The notes below the pieces were generated by a model. It saw nothing but the letters and a program-made list of their open reading frames with translations. It was not told where the DNA came from and searched no databases. From contig JAFASD010000189.1 of assembly GCA_019244945.1 (NCBI GenBank), positions 1-6,709 on the forward strand: 6,709 nucleotides of DNA, read 5' to 3'. Below, one piece after another: positions 1-5,781 of the stretch. The position numbers were made by a program, and so were the translations under genes. Every line of letters starts with the position of its first letter. Position 1 is the first letter of the stretch. The DNA comes from Acidobacteriaceae bacterium. GTDB lineage: Bacteria > Acidobacteriota > Terriglobia > Bryobacterales > Bryobacteraceae.

Positions 1-1023
1 CTTGTCCTTTTTAATGGGTCCACCGGCGGTCGCGCCGAATTGGTTGCGATTCAAGAATGGCACCTTGGTGGTGATTGCGGGCGAGGCGTTATAGAAGAAG
101 GGCGCAGCGTTCATGGCGCTGTTTTGAAATTTTTCGTAGAGCTCGCCGTGAAGCTGATTCGTTCCGGATTTCGTAATCACGCCGATATGCGCCCCGCTGT
201 TTGCGCCTTGCGTGGCATCGTACATGGCGGCATTCACGCTGATTTCCTGAATCGCCTCGGGCGGGGGTGTGGGCAGCGCTTGGCCAATCGCGCCGTAAAC
301 GGAGGTGCTGGTCTGGATCTCGCCGCCTGCTCCGAAATTTTCGCCTGTGTTTAGAACGAACCGGTTCTCGCCCACCTGGCTGGTCGAGTTGCCGTTGAAC
401 AGGTTGTTGGTGCTGATGCCGTTGAGTGAAAAGCTATTGCTGGTGTCGCGCTGGCCGTTCGCGAAGATGGCTTGATTCCCGAGTCCGGCGTTGCTGCCGG
501 CCCCGGCGAGAAAATCGGCATGCACGCCCGGGGTCAGAATTGCGAGCTGCGTGAAGCTGCCGGTTCCTAGCGGCGTCTGCTGAATGGTCAGTTGATCCAC
601 GACATAACCGTTTGTGGTGTCCACCTGATTCATCAGAGGAGTGGCGTTTACTTCGACCGTTGTGGTCATGGATCCGACGCGCAGATCTCCATTCACTGTT
701 GTGGTTCGATCGCCCTGAACGGGCACATCGGTGTGCGTCTCAGTCTCGAATCCCTGTTTTGAAAAACTCAGCTCATACGTTCCGATGGGAAGATTCGGCA
801 CCGAGTACGAGCCGTTCGATTCTGTTTGGACGGTCACCTGCAAATTGGTACCGGTGTTACGCGCCTTGACCGTCGCGTCGGGGACGGAGGCGCCGGTGGC
901 GTCCTTGATGGTCCCGGTAATGGCTCCTAGAATTTGCTGGGCGTTGGACCATTGCGTGGCCAATGACGCAAGCAGGAGCGAATTGACGAGGATACAGAGT
1001 GAGTTCCTTACGAGACGCAACAC
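1..1023 (-). CDS. Oar-like TonB-dependent receptor with carboxypeptidase-regulatory domain (N-terminal part, cut by left edge)
   Basis: An uninterrupted 341-codon frame runs off the left edge. It should encode an outer-membrane beta-barrel that imports a large ligand using TonB energy; the substrate cannot be told. Residues 1-29 form a signal peptide (basic VLRLVRN start, hydrophobic core, likely cleavage after SNA before QQ). Residues about 31-115 fit a CarboxypepD_reg/Cna-B-like beta sandwich (GAITGTIKDATGASVPDA, then GSYSVPNLPIGTYELSFSK). Residues about 120-285 are the plug (NGQRDTSNSFSLNG, PPPEAIQEISV, SGAHIGVITKSGTNQLHG). The last residues seen, NRNQFGATAGGPIKKDK, begin the barrel as in acidobacterial Oar-like receptors, which usually exceed 1000 residues, so about two thirds is missing. 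The start is GTG at 1023, with TTG at 1020 as alternative; there is no upstream ATG in frame. It is divergent from the secreted hydrolase gene at 1629. The fold is firm; the ligand is unknown. Confidence 0.94.
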   Translation of the reverse strand, partial: MLRLVRNSLCILVNSLLLASLATQWSNAQQILGAITGTIKDATGASVPDATVKARNTGTNLQVTVQTESNGSYSVPNLPIGTYELSFSKQGFETETHTDVPVQGDRTTTVNGDLRVGSMTTTVEVNATPLMNQVDTTNGYVVDQLTIQQTPLGTGSFTQLAILTPGVHADFLAGAGSNAGLGNQAIFANGQRDTSNSFSLNGISTNNLFNGNSTSQVGENRFVLNTGENFGAGGEIQTSTSVYGAIGQALPTPPPEAIQEISVNAAMYDATQGANSGAHIGVITKSGTNQLHGELYEKFQNSAMNAAPFFYNASPAITTKVPFLNRNQFGATAGGPIKKDK

Positions 1024-1026
1024 AAA

Positions 1027-1036
1027 CTTCTCCTTT
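1027..1036 (-). promoter_or_regulatory. Ribosome binding site of the TonB-dependent receptor gene
   Basis: On the minus strand the bases read AAAGGAGAAG. The GGAG core lies 6 nt before GTG (1023) and 9 nt before TTG (1020), so both starts are possible. This site fixes the N-terminus of the receptor despite the lack of an ATG and supports the signal peptide seen there. Confidence 0.75.
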
Positions 1037-1606
1037 CGAGATCTCTTGCGGGGAGGTGTACAGAACGGCGAACGACCCTGAATTTTGACCATAGTAACGC
1101 ATTCAGGTTGCAATCGTGTAACAAATGAGTCTCTGTTGGGTTATGGGGCGAGGGGCGCGGTGGAACGGAGTGCGCGTTCTTAGGCAATTTTGTTCTATTG
1201 ATCCCTATAAAACCTGTTCCTTTAGGCTGCAGGAAACGTGCGGTCGGCCATGGCAGCGTGAGGTGTAAGGGGATGCTGTGCGCTGGACAGTTCCAGTGTT
1301 TCTTGGGGCTTTCGGCGCAATGTAGTCGTGAGGGAGAGAGTAATCTCCTCGCGAGGGCGACTTTACGTCCAAGTGGATTCCTCTACGCTAGGCCGCTGAT
1401 CGCGACCTATCAGACACACAGGGGAGCACCTGCGGCCTCTAACGCTTTACGATGATGCTCCTTCGCGCATCCCGAGATTGACGAATCCGCGCGGGCATCA
1501 GCTTCCGATCCGATACGACGACCGCAGGGAGTCCATTGACACTCACGAGAACATGGGCGCCGGGTTGGCGGCCTTGTAACTACTCCAATCCCATAAAAAC
1601 GCCCCA
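1037..1606. other. Divergent intergenic region without a convincing gene
   Basis: This is most of the spacer between the receptor and hydrolase starts. Short open frames on both strands lack ribosome binding sites and family-like sequence. I see no tRNA, terminator or repeat family. The only small features are a perfect 10-bp palindrome CCTCGCGAGG (1347-1356) and a coding-like minus-strand stretch between two stop codons (1439-1579), treated as a finding. The region probably holds promoters of both divergent genes, but no good sigma70 site for the plus-strand gene could be picked out. Confidence 0.6.
1091..1121 (-). promoter_or_regulatory. Possible sigma70-type promoter for the receptor gene
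   Basis: On the minus strand TTACAC (1116-1121) is followed after 19 nt by TACTAT (1091-1096), about 68 bp before the GTG start. The -10 matches the consensus at five of six positions, but the spacer is longer than the ideal 17 and the -35 is weak. It is a plausible candidate only. Confidence 0.25.
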
Positions 1607-1632
1607 GGGGTGATATGATCGCTGGACCATGA
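1607..1632 (+). promoter_or_regulatory. Start region of the hydrolase: SD-like GGGGTGAT and five-codon upstream ORF overlapping the start
   Basis: GGGGTGAT (1607-1614) resembles a Shine-Dalgarno site but lies 14 nt before the hydrolase ATG, too far for good use. It is well placed for ATG 1615, which opens the reading frame M-I-A-G-P and ends in TGA at 1630-1632, overlapping the hydrolase start as ATGA. Translation could pass from the leader to the hydrolase. The same bases contain TATGAT (1614-1619), a possible -10 box that would give a nearly leaderless mRNA instead; no -35 goes with it. Confidence 0.3.
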
Positions 1633-3767
1633 AGCGCCTGCGTGTAATGCTGTTGGGCTTCGTGGTTCTTCAACAGATCGTTGCCCAAACGCCATCCCGC
1701 GGCATACAGGGTGCTTGGCTCGGTGCACTCGTGTTTGGACAGGCGAAAATGACGCGTATCCATTACTTCTCTCCGCCCCATGGCGGCGCATACACAGGGG
1801 TGGTCATCGATCCCGATAGCGGCGATGGGACAGACATGGATCCCATTGCGTTCGCGAACGGGAAGCTCACCTTCGAGGTGAAGGCAGACGGATATAAGTT
1901 CGAAGGAACTCTGTCGCCGGACGGCGAAGAAATCAAAGGCAAGTTCTTGCAGGGCGGTTTCTCTGCGGATCTTGTTCTGACCCGTGTAAGCCCAAACGTT
2001 TCGCATGTCGCGGATCAATACGAGGCAAAAGAAATCATGATCCCCGTGCGCGACGGGATCAATCTGCATACGATCGTCTATGCTCCGAAAACGCGCTCCG
2101 AACCGCTCCCGTTTCTTATACACCGCTCGCCGTACGGTTGGAGCGCCGCCAGTCAATATATTGACTCGGCGCTGAGCGATTTAGCGCGCGATGGTTACTT
2201 CCTAGTCTTTCAGGACATCCGGGGCCGCTACAAATCGGAAGGTAAGTTCGTCATGCAACGCCCCGTCCGCAACGCCCACAATGCCAAGTCCATCGACGAA
2301 GGTACAGACGCGTACGACACCATTGATTGGCTAGTGAAACACATTCCCGGGAACAACGGACGAGCCGGCATTATGGGCGTGTCCTACGGGGGCTGGCTTA
2401 CCGAGATGGCTCTTATCCAACCGCATAGCGCGCTCAAGGCAGCGTCCGAGCAAGCCTCGCCGGCCGATATGTTCCTGGGCGACGATTTCCATCATAACGG
2501 CGCGTTCCGGTTGAGCTACGGCTTCGAATACGCCGCAATGATGGAGGCCGGGAACAGTAGCGAGAATTTCGACTTCAAGCAATTCGACACCTACGACTGG
2601 TACCTGAAGCTTGGGCCCCTGCGCGAAGCCAACGCACGATATTTACACAGACAGCGCCCCACTTGGAACAACTTCATTGCACATCCAAACTACGACGAAT
2701 TCTGGCAGAAGCTGGCAGTTCAAAATTATGTTGGCTCGGGAAGGGTGCCCAATCTCAACGTTGGAGGATGGTTCGATCAGGAAGACTTCGCCGGGCCCTG
2801 GCGAATCTTCGAGGCGAGTGAAACGCCGCAGTCTCGCAGATTCAACTACCTCGTGGTCGGGCCGTGGAATCACGGAGGGTGGTCCCGGGGTACCGGGCGA
2901 CGGCTGCAGAATATCGACTTCGGGAGCAATACGGGGGAGTACTTTCGCGAAAAAATCCAGGCTCGCTGGTTCGCTTATTGGCTAAAGGACAAGGGGGCAC
3001 CTGACCTGGCGCGCATTTTTCTGTTCGAGACCGGACTCAATGAATGGAGGGCCTACGACCAATGGCCCCCGCGCGGTGTGCAGCATCGAAAGCTCTACTT
3101 GCATGGCTCGGGCGAAGCTTCGTTCGATGCGCCGTCCAATGCCGACGAAGCTTTCGACAGTTTCGTGTCGGATCCGCGTCGTCCGGTCCCGTATCGCGAG
3201 CCGCCCATTCCACAAACCTACGGTGGATCGAAGGGTTGGGGCACATGGTTGGTTGACGATCAGCGTTTTGCAGAAACGCGACCTGATGTGGCGGTCTGGG
3301 AGACCAAGCCGCTTCAGTCGGACGTGAGGGTGGCGGGCGACATCATCGGGGATCTGTTCGCCTCCACCAGCGGCACGGATTCCGATTGGATCATCAAACT
3401 GATCGATGTGTATCCTGCGAACGTGGCGGAAGAGCCGTCCATGGGCGGCTACGAGCTAATGATCGCGGCGGACGTTCTGCGCGGCAGATTTCGAAACAGC
3501 TTCAGCAAACCCGAGCCCGTTACTCCCCACCAACCAGTCGAATATAAGCTCGATCTGCTCTCGCACGATCACATGTTTCGAAAGGGTCATCGCATCATGG
3601 TGCAGATTCAGAGCACCTGGTTTCCGCTTATCGACCGCAATCCCCAGAAGTTCGTCCCGAATATTTTTGAGGCCGCCGATTCAGATTTTCAGGTGGCGAC
3701 ACAAGCGGTTTTTCGTTCCAAAACCCACCCATCCGCAATCGTCCTGCCGGTAATCGGCCCGCGGTGA
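1629..3767 (+). CDS. Secreted CocE/NonD (S15-type) serine hydrolase, alpha-amino-acid ester hydrolase-like
   Basis: A complete 712-residue protein. Residues 1-20 are a signal peptide (MKRLR, hydrophobic core, end near VAQ), so it acts in the periplasm or outside the cell. Residues about 27-120 form an extra beta-rich domain. The alpha/beta hydrolase of the S15/CocE family covers about 133-450: oxyanion Tyr169 in RSPYG, nucleophile Ser252 in GVSYGG, Asp383 in GGWFDQED and His415 in GPWNHGG. A C-terminal PepX_C jelly roll follows (about 465-708). Asp286, Glu385 and Asp386 sit where alpha-amino-acid ester hydrolases have the carboxylates that bind the substrate amino group, so hydrolysis or acyl transfer of alpha-amino esters or beta-lactam-like amides is a reasonable inference. 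A glutaryl-7-ACA acylase-like, cocaine-esterase-like or dipeptidyl-peptidase role cannot be excluded. ATG 1629 is preferred because a TGA lies in frame at 1611; M7 is the alternative. It is the only gene of its unit visible. Confidence 0.93.
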   Translation: MKRLRVMLLGFVVLQQIVAQTPSRGIQGAWLGALVFGQAKMTRIHYFSPPHGGAYTGVVIDPDSGDGTDMDPIAFANGKLTFEVKADGYKFEGTLSPDGEEIKGKFLQGGFSADLVLTRVSPNVSHVADQYEAKEIMIPVRDGINLHTIVYAPKTRSEPLPFLIHRSPYGWSAASQYIDSALSDLARDGYFLVFQDIRGRYKSEGKFVMQRPVRNAHNAKSIDEGTDAYDTIDWLVKHIPGNNGRAGIMGVSYGGWLTEMALIQPHSALKAASEQASPADMFLGDDFHHNGAFRLSYGFEYAAMMEAGNSSENFDFKQFDTYDWYLKLGPLREANARYLHRQRPTWNNFIAHPNYDEFWQKLAVQNYVGSGRVPNLNVGGWFDQEDFAGPWRIFEASETPQSRRFNYLVVGPWNHGGWSRGTGRRLQNIDFGSNTGEYFREKIQARWFAYWLKDKGAPDLARIFLFETGLNEWRAYDQWPPRGVQHRKLYLHGSGEASFDAPSNADEAFDSFVSDPRRPVPYREPPIPQTYGGSKGWGTWLVDDQRFAETRPDVAVWETKPLQSDVRVAGDIIGDLFASTSGTDSDWIIKLIDVYPANVAEEPSMGGYELMIAADVLRGRFRNSFSKPEPVTPHQPVEYKLDLLSHDHMFRKGHRIMVQIQSTWFPLIDRNPQKFVPNIFEAADSDFQVATQAVFRSKTHPSAIVLPVIGPR

Positions 3768-4036
3768 TCCAGGTGGTCAGCCCTCGGGAAACAATGCACC
3801 GGGACGCGTAGCCGGCATCACGAAGAGGTGGACGCGGTGATTACCCGCGAGTAGTCCGGAAGGGTAGAGCAATCCTCGTTCATTTGCATGTAAAACGCGC
3901 AGAGTTCAATGTCAGCCCGCGACCATGTGTCACGGTAAGCTCCTTCTTTACAGATCGACGATAATGATGATGCTGGAGAGCGGAACGGAAGGACTTCGCC
4001 CACGGCGTTCGCAAGGCAAGAATCGAGAACTGCTCC
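3768..4036. other. Intergenic region without a convincing gene
   Basis: The spacer after the hydrolase holds no clear terminator (no GC stem followed by a T run). Overlapping minus-strand open frames exist, two of them tiny and coupled (3818-3933), but none looks like a known family. GATAAT at 3960-3965 resembles a -10 box for the next gene but has no -35 partner. Confidence 0.5.
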
Positions 4037-4306
4037 ATGATCGACGTGAAGCAAGCTGTTCAAATAGCGAAAGCAAAAGCAATAGAGATCTTAGAAAAAA
4101 ACTCGTCTACTCTCGAAGAGATTGAACGGGAGATGTACAAAGGACGTGATGTGTGGTTTATCACGCTCAGCGTGCCAAGAGATGTAGAGGAGCTACCGGT
4201 GATGGCGCGTTTGTCAGCTGATCCGCTCCAATACAAGCGTTTTCTAATCGACGCGGAAACGGGTGAGCTCGCGGCCATTCAGCTACGCGAAACCGCTTCT
4301 CGATGA
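4037..4306 (+). CDS. Small PepSY-like hypothetical protein, upstream partner of a PIN-domain gene
   Basis: An 89-residue protein that I cannot assign to a named family. An N-terminal helix (DVKQAVQIAKAKAIEIL) is followed by a charged stretch, a strand (VWFITLSV) and a C-terminal strand pair (YKRFLIDAETGELAAIQL) that reads like a PepSY repeat, where a DAxTGE turn is usual. There is no signal peptide or membrane segment, so it should be cytoplasmic. Its TGA overlaps the ATG of the next gene (ATGA, 4303-4306), implying translational coupling. By position it could be the antitoxin or regulator of the PIN protein, but no DNA-binding motif is visible and this is inference. The start has only a weak site (GAGA at 4025-4028, 8 nt before ATG). 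Its 5' half is visibly richer in A than the neighbouring genes, which may point to a different origin. Confidence 0.72.
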   Translation: MIDVKQAVQIAKAKAIEILEKNSSTLEEIEREMYKGRDVWFITLSVPRDVEELPVMARLSADPLQYKRFLIDAETGELAAIQLRETASR

Positions 4307-4482
4307 CGAAGTGGATCGATACTAGCCGTCTTCTTGTAGACACAAACGTCCTCGTCCTCTTCGCCGTGGGAGCGGTAAACCGTCAGCGTATTCAGACCTT
4401 TAAACGCAGCAGCCAGTACGCCGCTCAGGACTTTGATCTTCTTCTCGACGCATTTGCTGGGTTATGTCTCCTTCTTAAGTAG
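4303..4482 (+). pseudogene. Truncated PIN-domain ribonuclease gene (VapC-like toxin, N-terminal part only)
   Basis: The frame starts at an ATG overlapping the stop of the small upstream gene and ends after 59 codons. The start of a PIN domain is clear: the strand LLVDTNVLVLFAVG with the first metal-binding Asp13, then a helical segment (RQRIQTFKRSSQYAAQDFDLLLDAFA). PIN proteins of this kind normally have about 130-170 residues, with further acidic residues needed for the metal site. These are absent, so nuclease activity is not expected. Family-like sequence ends near residue 52 (about 4456-4458). The remaining codons read into the tail of the opposite-strand gene ending at 4462, overlapping it by 21 bp. 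This looks like a gene cut by a deletion or rearrangement rather than a natural short protein. An assembly error is also possible. Confidence 0.75.
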
Positions 4483-5109
4483 AACGTGTATCGCCAGTTC
4501 CGTGGATACGTGTTCCGTACAGCGGTACCCGAGCGCTTCCAGGTTGATACCCGCGAATAGATTTTCACCCGATCCCATGAGGATTGGACGGAACGCCAGA
4601 TGCAATTCGTCGATGAGCCTTGCGCGAAGATATTGTTGAATGGTCGCGACACCGCCGCCAATGCGCACGTCCCTACCCTGCGCAGCATGCTTCGCCTGTT
4701 CCAAGGCGAGATGAATTCCGTCCGTAATGAAGTAAAATGTTGTCCCGCCTTTCATCTCAAGTGACCGGCGCGGATGATGTGTTAGCACGAACGTAGGCAC
4801 TCGATATGGCGGCTCTTCGCCCCACCATCCCTTCCATAAGTCGTCGGGCCATTCACCGCGCAGTGGGCCGAACATGTTGCGTCCCAGAATCCACGCGCCC
4901 ACGTTCTCCATTCCGCGCTGCGCCCACTCGTTGTCAACACCAGTCGAGCCTCCTTCATGCCCGTGCATCTGCTTCCAGGTGCGAGTAGAAAAAAACCAGT
5001 GGAACAACTCAGGTCCACGAACGCCGAGCGGATTCTCAAGGCTCTGATTTGGGCCGGCGGCGTATCCGTCAAGCGATATAGAGAAGGAGTTGACACGCAC
5101 TTTTCGCAT
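4462..5109 (-). CDS. RibD C-terminal/dihydrofolate reductase-like family protein
   Basis: A complete 215-residue cytoplasmic protein of the DHFR-like superfamily (RibD_C type), NADPH-dependent reductases whose physiological substrates are mostly unknown. Visible family marks are the first strand and loop (VNSFSISLDGYAAGPNQS, residues 6-23), GRNMFGP (76-82), PTFVLTHHP (105-113), the helix LALEQAKHAAQGRDVRI (134-150), the NADPH-binding glycine motif GGG (151-153), and LIDELHLAFRPILMGSGENLF (165-185). Length is typical. It is not folA and lacks the RibD deaminase domain, so a true folate or riboflavin role is unlikely. ATG 5109 is chosen because GAGG (5114-5117) lies 4 nt upstream and the family sequence begins at once. 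It is convergent with the PIN fragment, and its stop lies a few bases from the PIN breakpoint. It appears to be transcribed alone. Confidence 0.92.
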   Translation of the reverse strand: MRKVRVNSFSISLDGYAAGPNQSLENPLGVRGPELFHWFFSTRTWKQMHGHEGGSTGVDNEWAQRGMENVGAWILGRNMFGPLRGEWPDDLWKGWWGEEPPYRVPTFVLTHHPRRSLEMKGGTTFYFITDGIHLALEQAKHAAQGRDVRIGGGVATIQQYLRARLIDELHLAFRPILMGSGENLFAGINLEALGYRCTEHVSTELAIHVLLKKET

Positions 5110-5113
5110 AGAT

Positions 5114-5117
5114 CCTC
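5114..5117 (-). promoter_or_regulatory. Ribosome binding site of the DHFR-like gene
   Basis: The minus strand reads TTGAGGATCT directly before the ATG at 5109; the GAGG core has a 4-nt gap. This short but acceptable spacing supports the chosen start. Confidence 0.6.
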
Positions 5118-5292
5118 AAGTTTAGCGGGGTCCCGTCATCGTGTTCGTCCCCTCACACCCACGGCACGAATCTGCTCGCGCATCAAATAGCGGCGCACCA
5201 GTTTGTCAATCAGCGGACTGGCTGCCTGGGCCAGCCCAGATATGCTGCAACCCCCGACGTAATTAAAACTTCAACTCGCCATACCTATCGGG

Positions 5293-5748
5293 CTATAAAC
5301 GGAAGACACCGGGGAATCCAGCGGCGATTACAGCGGTAATGAACACAAGCTGCAGAAGCGCCCTGAGTGGCAAGGCTGTCGCCGGTCTGCCGCCAATCGT
5401 CAGATGTTCACGAGCCGCGCGTATGTTGGCGGGAAAAAGCCCGATCAGTAGCATGGCGAGGCAGGCCGCGGCAACGGGCGCGATCCGGGGGATGAGGAGT
5501 CCCAACGCGCCCGCGATTTCAAGCCCGCCCGTGATGGTCACCATCAGGTCAGGACGAGGAAAGACACGTGGAACCATCGCGATGAGATCGCCCCGCCGCT
5601 TTCCCCAATGAGCGGATGCCGTGAATGCGAACATTACTGCGAGCCCGCCGCGTAAGCACCAGGTCCAATTGTTTAGTGGAGTCACGCCGGCGAGGCCGAT
5701 GACCCTCAGAACTAACGTCGCAATGACGAGCACGAAAAACGGAAGCAT
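5293..5748 (-). CDS. DoxX-family integral membrane protein
   Basis: A 151-residue inner-membrane protein with about four to five hydrophobic segments (residues about 2-20, 31-47, 69-87, 89-106 and 127-145). Family marks are the loop RVFPRPDLMV with TGGLEIAGALGLLIPR (61-88) and LFPANIRAAREHLTIGGRPA (104-123), typical of the short DoxX-like proteins. The family is named after a subunit of archaeal thiosulfate:quinone oxidoreductase, but most bacterial members have no proven function; a redox-linked or small-molecule membrane role is only inferred. It starts 33 bp after the stop of the GMC oxidoreductase gene on the same strand, so it is probably co-transcribed and may serve that enzyme. The ATG at 5748 has only a weak purine stretch (AAAAGATAAG) upstream. 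There is no obvious terminator after the stop. Confidence 0.9.
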   Translation of the reverse strand: MLPFFVLVIATLVLRVIGLAGVTPLNNWTWCLRGGLAVMFAFTASAHWGKRRGDLIAMVPRVFPRPDLMVTITGGLEIAGALGLLIPRIAPVAAACLAMLLIGLFPANIRAAREHLTIGGRPATALPLRALLQLVFITAVIAAGFPGVFRL

Positions 5749-5781
5749 GTCTTATCTTTTCGAGCCGGTTGCGCACATAGT

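Noticed and set aside
1347..1356. Perfect palindrome CCTCGCGAGG as an operator
   Set aside because: Only 10 bp, single copy, and far from both starts; expected by chance in GC-rich DNA.
1198..1455. An 85-codon plus-strand open frame in the divergent spacer
   Set aside because: No ribosome binding site, odd composition rich in Arg and Cys, and no family-like pattern.
1410..2156. A 248-codon minus-strand open frame
   Set aside because: It lies mostly antisense to the well-supported hydrolase gene, has a Cys/His/Arg-rich composition typical of a shadow frame, and matches no family.
3937..3965. GATAAT (3960-3965) as the promoter -10 of the small PepSY-like gene
   Set aside because: No acceptable -35 hexamer at 16-18 nt upstream.
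5174..5209. Perfect TTGACA on the minus strand (5204-5209) as promoter of the DHFR-like gene
   Set aside because: At a 17-nt spacer the -10 would be TTGATG, a poor match, and no better hexamer lies at 16-18 nt.
5213..5240. GC-rich inverted repeat (GGCTG/CAGCC) as a terminator after the DoxX gene
   Set aside because: The stem is only 5 bp with no T tract on either strand.
5749..5781. Eight-codon frame (starting M-C-A-T-G) in the gap between the GMC and DoxX genes
   Set aside because: It has no ribosome binding site and no overlap with the DoxX start; likely chance.
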